A stretch of DNA of 64,000 nt from Anaerozeibacter sp031551775 (GTDB taxonomy: Bacteria; Bacillota; Clostridia; Christensenellales; Aristaeellaceae): contig JAVBND010000029.1 of the NCBI GenBank assembly GCA_031551775.1, positions 5,763-69,762 of the forward strand. The letters run 5' to 3'. The notes below the pieces were generated by a model that was not told the origin of the DNA, ran no database searches, and saw only the letters and a program-made list of their open reading frames with translations. Shown here in pieces: positions 25,119-33,341 of this stretch (position 1 is the stretch's first letter; the number at the start of each line of letters is the position of its first letter). Position numbers and translations under genes: made by a program.

Positions 25119-27134
25119 ATGAAACGTTTTCTCTCCTGCCTGATGATTTCCGTACTGGTTTTGCCTGTCTTCGTTTTGACCGCAGGCGCGCAGGGAGATG
25201 ATTGGCGCGCGCTGTACGTGAACGCGCTCAGCGGGGATGGCCTTCAAAGCGCCGAGCTCGCGCTCTTGGCCGACCTCAACTTTGACGGGACGCCCGAGCT
25301 CGTCTATGCCTCGGGGAACCGGATCGTGGCCGAGACGGTCAGGGGCGGCGGCAACGCGCCCATCGCGGCCTTTGGCGCGCCAAGCGCCGTCACATCGCTG
25401 AACGCGTCGCTCCTTCGCGTGAAGAAGGGCGGGTTTACCTGGCAGCTTGACTTTGAATGCGCCCTGAACAACCATACCGGCATGATGGAAATTGTCAAGT
25501 CGGGCGTCGGAGTCTCGAGCAACGCCTCATTTGAAACCGCGAAGGGCCCGTCCGGGACCGTCTGGTATGCAAAGGGCAGGCGCGTGAGCGAGGCGCAGTA
25601 TCAAAAGCAGCTCAAGGCGTTTAACGCTTCGCGCGTCCATATGAACCGGAGCGCGCCCGTGACCAAGGCCGGGCAGAGCGCGTACCGGCAGTTTGACCCG
25701 CTGGCCGCCGCCTATGACGCGCAGGGCGCGCTGCCTTTTGTCGGGATCAAGTCGGTCAAGCTGAGCAAGAAGAAGCTGACGCTCATGTACGGCGGGGAAT
25801 TCCTGCTCAAGGCCACGCTGTCGCCCGGCCCGGCCTATGCCGCGCTTCCCATCGCATGGTCAAGCAGCGACCCTTCTGTCGCTTTGGTCGATCAGCTGGG
25901 CACGGTCAGCGCCGTGGGCTACGGCGGCGTGGCGGTCATCACGGCGCAGGCGGGCGGCAAGAAGGCAAGCGCCACCGTCACGGTCAACCGCCCCAAGGCC
26001 CAAAGCGTATTGATTGAGACCGTCCCGCTCGATCTCGCGGCGGGCGATACCTTAAAGCTAAACGCCGCCGTTTTGCCCGCCGCCGCCGATCAAAGCGTCT
26101 CTTGGACGACAAGCGACAGCCGCGTGGCGACGGTCGCGCCCGACGGGCTTGTAACCGCGCGCAAGATGGGCAAGGTGGAAATCACCGCCACGGCAAACGG
26201 CAAGCGCGCGCACCTCGTGCTCATGATCGGTTCGGGCGGCGCCGCGCCCTCAACCGGCAGCGTCCGCCGCCGCGCGGTGCTGATCGCCGGTTCCGATGCG
26301 CCGGAGGACGGCAGCATGCTGGGCGACAGCTATGTGTTCGGCCATCAGGCGCTCGCGGCGCGCAACGCCTTTGCGCAATCGACCTTTGGCGGAAGCGGCG
26401 GCATCGAGACCGTCTCCTTTATCTTCAATCAAAAAAGCGGCAAGGACATTCTCCTGTCCCTCAAGAACGCGCTCAGGGAAGCGGACGACGACGACGTGAG
26501 CTACGTCTACATCTCCTGCCACGGCGCCGAACCGGCGGCGGACTCGGACAAGTACTTCATGCTGATGGGCACCGACTACAAAGGCGGTACCGGCTGGGTG
26601 GAAGCGGGCGAGCTCAGGGACGCGCTCGATCAAGTCAGGGGCAAGATCGTCGTCATGACGGAGTGCTGCTACGGCGGGCGCGTGATCGGCAAGAACGCTT
26701 CTTTGGCGGCGGCGGAGGCCTTCCTCAACGCCTTTGCAAAAAAGCGCGTATCAAGCAAGACCGGGGAACTGGCCACCGAGAAATACCAGGTGCTGTGTGC
26801 CGCGAGCCAGGACCAGTTGAGCTTTTTCAGCTACTACGACGAAGTCCAATACCCGGGCCTTCAAAACTGGTACGGCGCGGGCTTCTTCACCACGGCGCTT
26901 GGCGAAGCGACCGGCTGGGACGTGTGGAAGGGCGCGGCCACGCGCTGGTACGGCGATAAAAATTCAGACGGCAAGCTGACGCTACACGAGCTTTTGACCT
27001 ATACCCGCGCGCGCGTTTTTGAGATTTACACCCAAATGGGCGTACATTACGACGACGGCCAGGGATCCGCCGGCGGCATGCAGCAGGTGGTGTGCTGGCC
27101 GGAAAACTCGCAATATGTGGTGTTTGAAAAGTAG
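25119..27134 (+). CDS. Secreted Big_2 protein with C-terminal caspase-like domain
   Basis: 671 residues with a signal peptide (to about 24, TAGAQ). The N-terminal region includes DLNFDGTPELVY, an EF-hand-like calcium motif. Two bacterial Ig-like Big_2 domains follow (about 208-291 and 294-370), then a caspase/metacaspase-like (clan CD) domain from about 383 with RRRAVLIAGSD. The likely dyad is His468 in YISCHGAE and Cys517 in TECCYGG. Big_2 modules usually serve adhesion or wall association; the peptidase target is unknown. The ATG at 25119 follows GGAGG. Confidence 0.82.
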   Translation: MKRFLSCLMISVLVLPVFVLTAGAQGDDWRALYVNALSGDGLQSAELALLADLNFDGTPELVYASGNRIVAETVRGGGNAPIAAFGAPSAVTSLNASLLRVKKGGFTWQLDFECALNNHTGMMEIVKSGVGVSSNASFETAKGPSGTVWYAKGRRVSEAQYQKQLKAFNASRVHMNRSAPVTKAGQSAYRQFDPLAAAYDAQGALPFVGIKSVKLSKKKLTLMYGGEFLLKATLSPGPAYAALPIAWSSSDPSVALVDQLGTVSAVGYGGVAVITAQAGGKKASATVTVNRPKAQSVLIETVPLDLAAGDTLKLNAAVLPAAADQSVSWTTSDSRVATVAPDGLVTARKMGKVEITATANGKRAHLVLMIGSGGAAPSTGSVRRRAVLIAGSDAPEDGSMLGDSYVFGHQALAARNAFAQSTFGGSGGIETVSFIFNQKSGKDILLSLKNALREADDDDVSYVYISCHGAEPAADSDKYFMLMGTDYKGGTGWVEAGELRDALDQVRGKIVVMTECCYGGRVIGKNASLAAAEAFLNAFAKKRVSSKTGELATEKYQVLCAASQDQLSFFSYYDEVQYPGLQNWYGAGFFTTALGEATGWDVWKGAATRWYGDKNSDGKLTLHELLTYTRARVFEIYTQMGVHYDDGQGSAGGMQQVVCWPENSQYVVFEK

Positions 27135-27139
27135 TGTCC

Positions 27140-27168
27140 TTGAAAACCGCGCGAAAAAGTGATACACT
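27140..27168 (+). promoter_or_regulatory. SigA-type promoter of galT
   Basis: TTGAAA (27140-27145), 17 bp, TGA-TACACT with -10 at 27163-27168; starts 6 nt after the upstream stop codon and gives a leader of about 33 nt. Confidence 0.7.
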
Positions 27169-27207
27169 ACCATCCGAAGCACCAACCTCATTGGAAGAAG
27201 GAACCGA

Positions 27208-28737
27208 ATGAACGCGACATACTATATAGAACGCATGCTCTCCTTCGCGCTGAGGCACAGCCTGATCGAAGAGATGGACACAGCCTACGCGCGAAACGGG
27301 CTGCTTGACGCGATGAAGCTCGATGCGCCGGAACCCTTTGAACCCGCAAGCGAGCCATTGCCCGCCACGCTGACCACCATCATTGAGCCGCTTGAGGCGA
27401 TAGCCGCCCAGAGGGGCCTGATTGAGGATACCGAAGGCGCGCGCGAGCGCTTTGGCGTGCGGCTGTCGGGCATCATTACGCCGCCGCCCGGCAAGACGCG
27501 GGACACCTTCCGCGCGCTTTGCGAGCGGGAAGGTCCGCGAAAAGCGACCGATTGGTTCTACGGCATGTGCCGCGCGACCGATTACATCCGCGTCGATCAC
27601 ATCTTAAAGAACGTGCGCTTTACGGAAGACTCGCCCGCGGGCCCGCTCGAAATCACGATCAACCTCTCAAAGCCCGAGAAGGATCCGCGCGACATTGCTT
27701 TGGCGCTCACCGCGCCCAAGGTCGGCTACCCAAGTTGCATGCTCTGCCAAGAGAACCCGGGCTACGCCGGGCGCGCCGGCTATCCCGCGCGCCAGAACCA
27801 CCGGATCGTGCCGGTCACGCTCGCGGGTGAAAACTTCTATTTGCAGTATTCGCCCTACCTCTACTATGAAGAACACTCGATTGTGCTCAACGAGCGGCAC
27901 GTGCCCATGAAGATCGACCGGCGCGCGTTTCAAAAACTGTTCGATTTCGTGGACCAGTTCCCGCACTACATGATCGGCTCAAATGCCGACCTGCCCATCG
28001 TCGGCGGATCGATCTTAAGCCACGACCACTTTCAGGGCGGTGCGCACGTGTTCCCGATGGAAAAGGCGAAAGCCCGCGCAAAGCTCGATGCACCGGTTGC
28101 CGGTATAGAAGCACAAATCGTCGATTGGCCGATGAGCTGCGTGCGCCTTACGGGCGAGGACGCTTTGTCTCTCATCGGCATGAGCGTCAATATGCTGGAC
28201 GCCTGGCGCGGGTACTCGGACGAGGGGCTCGGCATCCTGGCCATGACCGATCAAGCGCACAACACCATCACCCCCATCCTCAGGCGCGAGGGCGACCGGT
28301 ACACCGTTCACCTTGTGCTGCGCAACAACCGCGTAAGCCCCGAACACCCGCTGGGCATCTTCCACCCGCACGCGGATTTGCACCACGTCAAGAAGGAGAA
28401 CATCGGCCTGATCGAAGTGATGGGCCTGTTCATTTTGCCCGGGCGGCTGCTTGATGAATTTGGCGATGTCAAAGAATACTTAACCGGCGCGCGCCCGCTT
28501 GCCGACGCGCCGACGGAAGGCGAACGCGTGCTTAAGCACTATCCGTGGGTGAGGCAAATCGCTTCGGCCGAGGGTACGAACCTTACCGCGCAAGAGGCGG
28601 AAAACGCGCTTCGGCGCCATCTTGCCGTCAAATGCGCGCGGGTGCTGGCCGATGCGGGCGTATACAAGAAGGACGAACAAGGCACGCTGGGATTTATCAA
28701 GTTCCTTGAAACGCTGGGCTACCGCGCGCGTGTTTGA
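27208..28737 (+). CDS. galT: UDP-glucose-hexose-1-phosphate uridylyltransferase, Firmicute type
   Basis: Transfers UMP between UDP-glucose and galactose 1-phosphate in the Leloir pathway. The 509-residue length and the lack of the short HPHxQ-type architecture identify the Firmicute-specific GalT class. Signatures include KVGYPSCMLCQENPGYAGR, YYEEHSIVLNERHVPM and SHDHFQGGAHVFPMEKA, the last with the active-site histidines. No galK or galE is adjacent. A 21-nt gap leads to the RseC-like gene. Confidence 0.94.
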   Translation: MNATYYIERMLSFALRHSLIEEMDTAYARNGLLDAMKLDAPEPFEPASEPLPATLTTIIEPLEAIAAQRGLIEDTEGARERFGVRLSGIITPPPGKTRDTFRALCEREGPRKATDWFYGMCRATDYIRVDHILKNVRFTEDSPAGPLEITINLSKPEKDPRDIALALTAPKVGYPSCMLCQENPGYAGRAGYPARQNHRIVPVTLAGENFYLQYSPYLYYEEHSIVLNERHVPMKIDRRAFQKLFDFVDQFPHYMIGSNADLPIVGGSILSHDHFQGGAHVFPMEKAKARAKLDAPVAGIEAQIVDWPMSCVRLTGEDALSLIGMSVNMLDAWRGYSDEGLGILAMTDQAHNTITPILRREGDRYTVHLVLRNNRVSPEHPLGIFHPHADLHHVKKENIGLIEVMGLFILPGRLLDEFGDVKEYLTGARPLADAPTEGERVLKHYPWVRQIASAEGTNLTAQEAENALRRHLAVKCARVLADAGVYKKDEQGTLGFIKFLETLGYRARV

Positions 28738-28761
28738 AGAAAGAAGAAAAGGGGTATTATG

Positions 28762-29187
28762 ATGATACGGAGCGCGAAAGTGGTGCGCGTGGACGGCGTG
28801 CTGAAAGCTGAGCTGATTCGTTCGGAGGCGTGCGCCAAGTGCGGCGCGTGCCAGCACGGGCGTACGGAATCCATGTTCTATCCCTTGCCCAAGGGGAACT
28901 TCACGGAAGGGGACACGGTTGAAATCAGCCTGCCGGACGAGGGCGCGTTTGTCGCATCGCTCATCGCCTACGGCATCCCGCTCTTGTGCATGATCTTGGG
29001 GCTGGGCCTGGGCTTTCTGCTGGGGCTTCCCGAACTTTTGCAGGCGGCGCTGGCGCTGGGCGCGCTCGCGGTGGGTTATTTTGTGCTCAAGGCACTTGAG
29101 CCGCGCATAAAAAGAAGCGGCAAGTATTCCCCGCGTTACCCCTGCGCGGACGAGACAAAAAATGGAGGAACAAACCATGGCAATTAA
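28762..29187 (+). CDS. RseC/SoxR-reducing system family membrane protein
   Basis: 141 residues with an N-terminal cysteine cluster (CAKCGACQHG at about 27-36, a CxxCxxC pattern), a beta-rich segment, then two membrane helices (about 65-86 and 91-110). This is the RseC/MucC layout, frequently linked to Rnf-type electron transfer or SoxR reduction in anaerobes. Two adjacent ATGs (28759, 28762) are possible; the second is 7 nt from GGGG. The last 11 bp overlap the thioredoxin gene. Confidence 0.85.
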   Translation: MIRSAKVVRVDGVLKAELIRSEACAKCGACQHGRTESMFYPLPKGNFTEGDTVEISLPDEGAFVASLIAYGIPLLCMILGLGLGFLLGLPELLQAALALGALAVGYFVLKALEPRIKRSGKYSPRYPCADETKNGGTNHGN

Positions 29188-29497
29188 GCATTTTACATCA
29201 TCCGAGCTGACCGGCGAAGCACTCAGGGACAAGGGCGTTGTGCTGGTCGATTTCTGGGCGTCCTGGTGCGGCCCGTGCCGCATGATCGGCCCGGTGGTAG
29301 AGCGGCTTAGCGAGGATTACGCGGGCCGCGCGACGGTCGGCAAGCTCAACATCGATGAGGAGATGGCCGCCGCGGAAGGCTATCGCGTGACTTCCATCCC
29401 GACGCTGATTCTGTTCAAGGATGGGGTCGAGAAGGAGCGCGTGGTGGGCGCGCGCGGCCAGGAAGCGCTTGAAGAGCTGCTCGACAAGTACTGTTAA
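29177..29497 (+). CDS. trxA: Thioredoxin
   Basis: Small dithiol oxidoreductase of the cytoplasm. The 106-residue protein has the active site FWASWCGPCRM (about 24-34) and the cis-Pro turn TSIPTLILFKDG. The ATG at 29177 follows GGAGGA and lies within the end of the RseC-like gene, so the pair is probably co-translated. Confidence 0.96.
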   Translation: MAIKHFTSSELTGEALRDKGVVLVDFWASWCGPCRMIGPVVERLSEDYAGRATVGKLNIDEEMAAAEGYRVTSIPTLILFKDGVEKERVVGARGQEALEELLDKYC

Positions 29498-29543
29498 CAT
29501 TTGAGTCCCGCCGTGGGGCGCTGTACAAATCCTTACAATTCTG

Positions 29544-29552
29544 TGCTATACT
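29544..29552 (+). promoter_or_regulatory. Extended -10 promoter before RNase J
   Basis: TGC-TATACT (TG at 29544-29545, -10 at 29547-29552). The hexamer at -35 with 17-bp spacing is TACAAA (29524-29529), a weak match, so the TGn extension is probably important. Transcription would start near 29559. Confidence 0.55.
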
Positions 29553-29585
29553 ATAGGGAGTAGATTGCAAGGTAGGCCCGAAATC

Positions 29586-29612
29586 AAGCGCCGGCAATTG
29601 CGGCGCTTTTTT
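29586..29612 (+). terminator. Early terminator in the rnj leader
   Basis: AAGCGCCG (29586-29593) pairs with CGGCGCTT (29601-29608), 7-nt loop, and T-run at 29607-29612. It begins only about 27 nt after the predicted transcription start, so it would yield a short RNA of about 54 nt unless read through. This may be an attenuator of rnj or the end of a small RNA. Confidence 0.6.
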
Positions 29613-29755
29613 CATCGGGTTTACGCGTAGGCACCATTTGAAATCTTGCGGGTGGGCGTCGCACGTTGCGGAGGCTTGTCTTCCGGGTCGCCCGAGGCCA
29701 GATTTCATCGCGGTTCTCTCAAAAGATTGAGCGAACCTCATCTTTTCGTGCTTTG

Positions 29756-29777
29756 CAAGGGAAGGCTCCCTTGTTTT
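29756..29777 (+). terminator. Second terminator-like hairpin before rnj
   Basis: CAAGGGA (29756-29762) pairs with TCCCTTG (29767-29773), 4-nt loop, then TTTT (29774-29777). It sits about 24 nt upstream of the GGAGG of rnj. Short T-run, so terminator strength is doubtful. Confidence 0.4.
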
Positions 29778-29813
29778 CGTGCGTTCAAAGCAGTCCACTG
29801 GAAGGAGGCCTAT

Positions 29814-31508
29814 ATGGCGACTAGGAGCAAAAAACCCAAACAACAGACGAACGAGAAGCGTCTGCGCATCATTCCCCTCGGGGGCCTTGGCGAGATCGGC
29901 AAGAACATGACCGTATTTGAATACGGCGACGACATCATCGTGGTGGACGTGGGCTCGATCTTCCCCAAGGAAGACATGCCTGGCGTCGATCTCGTGATTC
30001 CGGACGTGACGTACCTGACCAAGAACGCCTCGCGCATCAGGGCGTACGTGATCACCCACGGGCATGAGGACCACATCGGCGCCTCGCCCTACATTTTCCG
30101 AAACCTGCCCGCGCCGGTCTACGGCACGCGGCTGACCCTGGCGCTGATTGAGCACAAGCTCAAGGAGCACCGCGTAAGCGGCACCCCGCTCAACGTGATC
30201 GAAGCGGGCGACAGCGTCAAAATCGGCGATTCGTTCGAAGTGGAATTTTTAAAAGCCAGCCACTCCATCGCGGGCGCGGTCATGCTGGCGATCAAGACGC
30301 CGGTGGGCACCGTGATCCACACCGGTGACTTCAAGGTGGACTTTACGCCCATCGACGACAAGGTGATGGACCTGGGACGCCTGGCGGAGCTTGGGCGCGA
30401 AGGCGTGCTGGCGCTGCTCGCGGACTCGACCAACGTCGAGCGCCCCGGCTACACCATGAGCGAAAAAACCGTTGGCGAGACTTTTATGAACCTGTTCGGC
30501 AAGGCCGAAGGGCGCATCATCATCGCGATGTTTGCCAGCAACGTCCACAGAATCCAGCAGGTCGTCGATTCGGCGGTCCGCTACAACCGCAAGGTGTGCC
30601 TGGTCGGGCGCAGCATGATCAACGTGTCCAAGGTGGCCATTCAGCTGGGCGACCTCAAGATTCCCGAGGGGCGCCTGATGTCGATCGACGACCTTGACCG
30701 CTACGACGACGACGAGATCGTGGTGCTCACGACCGGCAGCCAGGGCGAGCCGATGAGCGGCCTTGCGCGCATGGCGTTCGCCGAGCACAGGAAGCTCGAG
30801 GTCAAGGCGAGCGACATGGTGATCCTCTCGGCCACGCCCATCCCGGGCAACGAGAAATCGGTCTCGCGCGTCATCAACCAGTTGGTCAGGACCGGCGCGA
30901 ACGTCATCTACGAAGCCATTGAGGAAGTGCACGTCTCGGGCCACGCCTGCCAGGAGGAACTCAAGCTGATCCACGCGCTGGCAAGCCCCAAGTTTTTCAT
31001 CCCCGTGCACGGCGAGTACCGCCACCTCCACCACCACGCGCGGCTCGCGCTTTCGATGGGCATGCCGGAGGCCAACGTCCACATCATCGATACCGGCGAC
31101 ATCGTCGAGATGGGGCCGAACCGGCTGACGGTGGTCGGAAGCGTCCCCTCGGGCGAAGTGCTGATCGACGGGCTGGGCATTGGCGACGTGGGCGCGGTGG
31201 TGCTCAGAGACCGCAAGCACCTCTCCCAGGACGGGCTGTTGGTCGTCATCATGGCGGTGGACCACGATTCGGGCATGGTGGTATCCGGGCCCGACATCAT
31301 CAGCCGCGGCTTTGTGTACATGCGCGAGGCCGACCAGTTGGTCGAAGGCACGAAGAACGCCGCCAGGAACGTGCTCGAATCATTCGGACGCATTGACCCG
31401 AGCGATTGGAACCACGTCAAGGGCGATGTGCGCGAAAGTGTGCAAAAGTACATCTACGACCACATCAAGCGCTCGCCGATGATTTTGCCGGTAATCGTAG
31501 AAATATGA
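29814..31508 (+). CDS. rnj: Ribonuclease J
   Basis: Metallo-beta-lactamase/beta-CASP ribonuclease with 5'-exonuclease and endonuclease activity, a main mRNA decay enzyme of Gram-positives. The 564-residue product has LGGLGEIGKNM near the N terminus, metal motif THGHEDHIG (about 82-90), later ligands SHSIAGA and HTGDFK, and beta-CASP elements TTGSQGEP and PVHGEYRH. The ATG at 29814 follows GAAGGAGG. The frame is open back to 29646 through the leader hairpins, which I do not consider coding. Confidence 0.96.
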   Translation: MATRSKKPKQQTNEKRLRIIPLGGLGEIGKNMTVFEYGDDIIVVDVGSIFPKEDMPGVDLVIPDVTYLTKNASRIRAYVITHGHEDHIGASPYIFRNLPAPVYGTRLTLALIEHKLKEHRVSGTPLNVIEAGDSVKIGDSFEVEFLKASHSIAGAVMLAIKTPVGTVIHTGDFKVDFTPIDDKVMDLGRLAELGREGVLALLADSTNVERPGYTMSEKTVGETFMNLFGKAEGRIIIAMFASNVHRIQQVVDSAVRYNRKVCLVGRSMINVSKVAIQLGDLKIPEGRLMSIDDLDRYDDDEIVVLTTGSQGEPMSGLARMAFAEHRKLEVKASDMVILSATPIPGNEKSVSRVINQLVRTGANVIYEAIEEVHVSGHACQEELKLIHALASPKFFIPVHGEYRHLHHHARLALSMGMPEANVHIIDTGDIVEMGPNRLTVVGSVPSGEVLIDGLGIGDVGAVVLRDRKHLSQDGLLVVIMAVDHDSGMVVSGPDIISRGFVYMREADQLVEGTKNAARNVLESFGRIDPSDWNHVKGDVRESVQKYIYDHIKRSPMILPVIVEI

Positions 31509-31564
31509 ACCAATCGCCGTGAATCCCCGTCGAAGGATTCATATGGAAGTAGGAGGCCCAACCG

Positions 31565-31915
31565 ATGAACGTGTATGACCAGGCGCATCAATTGGCGCGC
31601 ACCATGCGCGAAAGCGAAGAATTCAAAGAATACGAGCGCCTGCGCGAGACAGCCTATGCCGATTCGACCAACAAGGCGCTGCTCGACGAATACAAGCGCC
31701 TTCAGTACCGCATGCAGGCGCGCGTCGCGTCGGGCCAGCCGATGGAAGAGGACGAGCTCAAGCGCATGCAGCAAATCGCGTCTCTTTTGCAGTTCAACCC
31801 AGATGCTTCGGCCTATCTGATGGCGGAGTTCCGCTTTCAGAAGATGCTGGCGGACATCTACAAGATCCTGGCCGATGTCGCGGGGATCGACCTCGACCTG
31901 CTCACGCAGAACTAA
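31565..31915 (+). CDS. YlbF/YmcA family regulator
   Basis: A 116-residue all-helical protein with NVYDQAHQLARTMRESEE at the start and LLDEYKRLQ and MLADIYKILADVAGID further on, matching the YlbF/YmcA family. In Bacillus these form a complex that steers RNase Y cleavage and affects sporulation and competence. Position directly after RNase J agrees with an RNA-decay role. Confidence 0.88.
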   Translation: MNVYDQAHQLARTMRESEEFKEYERLRETAYADSTNKALLDEYKRLQYRMQARVASGQPMEEDELKRMQQIASLLQFNPDASAYLMAEFRFQKMLADIYKILADVAGIDLDLLTQN

Positions 31916-31933
31916 ACGGCTGAAAGGAATACT

Positions 31934-33259
31934 ATGGCCAGAAACCGCTTCGAGCGCGGCGGGCGGCGGCGCGCCCCCGAGATGAACCGCTATACCCGCA
32001 AGACGCTGCACCGTGACCGCGAATACGGGCTGTACTGGTACGCCTGGCTGTGGAAAACCATCCGGCCCGTGCTGGTTTTGATCTGTTCGCTGGTGGTCGT
32101 GGTGGGCCTGGTCGCGACCGGGTGGATGAAGATCAACGAGAGCTTCCTGATGGCGGTCGAACCGGGCAATGCCGAGACGATCGACTTTGTGATCGAGAAT
32201 GGCGAATTGGTCTCGACTGTCGCGAACAACCTGAGCAAGCAGGGCTTGGTGAGAAACCCGTCGATCTTCAAATACATCGTGCAGTTTCAGGGCCTGACCG
32301 CGAACCTGCAGGCCGGCAACTATCCGCTTTCAAAGGACATGGACGTCATGCAGGTGGTCGAGAAGCTGACCGAAGGCAGCGCCAGCAACGAGCGCACGAT
32401 CACCATCATCCCCGGCTGGACCATCGACGAGGTGGCGGACTACCTGAAGCGCACCGGCGCGATCAAGGATACGGCCGAGTTTTTAAGCCTCTCAAACAAC
32501 CTTGAGAAGTTCGAGGAACAGTCCTACGCGCTTGAGGACGCCGCCAAGATGGGCACGCTTCAGGGCCGCAAGTACCAGCTTGAGGGCTACCTCGCGCCCG
32601 ACACCTACCGCGTCTACACCAACGCGACCGCGGAGGACATCATCAAGCGCCTTGTGCAGCAAACCGATACGGTGCGCGACGAAGTGTTCAACGCGCCGCC
32701 GCCGACCGAGGTCGTGCGCGATGAGACGGGCGAAATCGTCTACGACAACCTGGATGAGGAGGGCAACCCGATTGAGCAAGCGGTCTTTACGACCACGCTC
32801 AACAACGATCAGACCTTCATTCTGGCCTCGATCATCGAAAAGGAAGCCGGCATCAAGAGCGACTTTGCCAAGGTCGCGGCGGTCTTTCACAACCGCATTG
32901 AAAGGGGCATGCGCCTTGAATCCGACGCGACGGCCGCCTATCCCCTGGGCATAGACCGGATGATCCTGACCAGCGACGAGCTTTCCTCCGTCAACGGCTA
33001 CAACACCTACACGAAGGACGGATTGCCGGTTGGCCCCATTTGCAACCCCTCGAAGGCGGCGCTTCAGGCGGCGCTGTACCCCAACACCGACTACATCTAC
33101 GACGGCTACCTGTACTTCTGCGCGGGCGATCCCGAAAAGAACGAGCTGGTCTTCGCCAAGACGCGCGAGGAGCACCTGGCCAACGTCGCCAAGTACCGTC
33201 CGCTGTGGGTCCAGCACGACGAGCGCGCAGCCCGCACAAAAGCCGCGGGCGGGCAATAA
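31934..33259 (+). CDS. mltG: Endolytic transglycosylase MltG
   Basis: Membrane-bound lytic transglycosylase that cleaves nascent glycan strands and limits their length. 441 residues: basic cytoplasmic N terminus, one membrane helix (about 48-70), a LysM-like subdomain, and the YceG domain with the catalytic Glu in ILASIIEKEAG, then AAVFHNRIERGMRLESD and GPICNPSKAALQAAL. Full length. Confidence 0.95.
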   Translation: MARNRFERGGRRRAPEMNRYTRKTLHRDREYGLYWYAWLWKTIRPVLVLICSLVVVVGLVATGWMKINESFLMAVEPGNAETIDFVIENGELVSTVANNLSKQGLVRNPSIFKYIVQFQGLTANLQAGNYPLSKDMDVMQVVEKLTEGSASNERTITIIPGWTIDEVADYLKRTGAIKDTAEFLSLSNNLEKFEEQSYALEDAAKMGTLQGRKYQLEGYLAPDTYRVYTNATAEDIIKRLVQQTDTVRDEVFNAPPPTEVVRDETGEIVYDNLDEEGNPIEQAVFTTTLNNDQTFILASIIEKEAGIKSDFAKVAAVFHNRIERGMRLESDATAAYPLGIDRMILTSDELSSVNGYNTYTKDGLPVGPICNPSKAALQAALYPNTDYIYDGYLYFCAGDPEKNELVFAKTREEHLANVAKYRPLWVQHDERAARTKAAGGQ

Positions 33260-33276
33260 CCATCTTGAATACACGT

Positions 33277-33306
33277 GCGCCCCGCTCACAAATGAGAGCG
33301 GGGCGC
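33277..33306 (+). other. Hairpin after mltG
   Basis: GCGCCCCGCTC (33277-33287) and GAGCGGGGCGC (33296-33306) form an 11-bp perfect stem with an 8-nt loop, but no T-run follows. It may protect the mltG 3' end or terminate weakly before the MFS gene. Confidence 0.5.
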
Positions 33307-33341
33307 CAAGGGTGATCAAGCGCAATTGGAGGAAATGATAC

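Larger units (their letters stand above)
29498..29813 (+). other. 316-bp gap: leader region of RNase J
   Basis: No protein frame is supported. The stretch contains an extended -10 promoter, an early strong terminator hairpin and a second hairpin with four Ts just before the rnj ribosome site; these are listed separately. Confidence 0.6.

Noticed and set aside
29646..29813. N-terminal extension of RNase J
   Set aside because: It has no similarity to RNase J, runs through leader hairpins, and ATG 29814 has a strong GGAGG.
29559..29813. Known riboswitch or T-box before RNase J
   Set aside because: No T-box consensus or recognisable ligand-binding core; only terminator-like stems.
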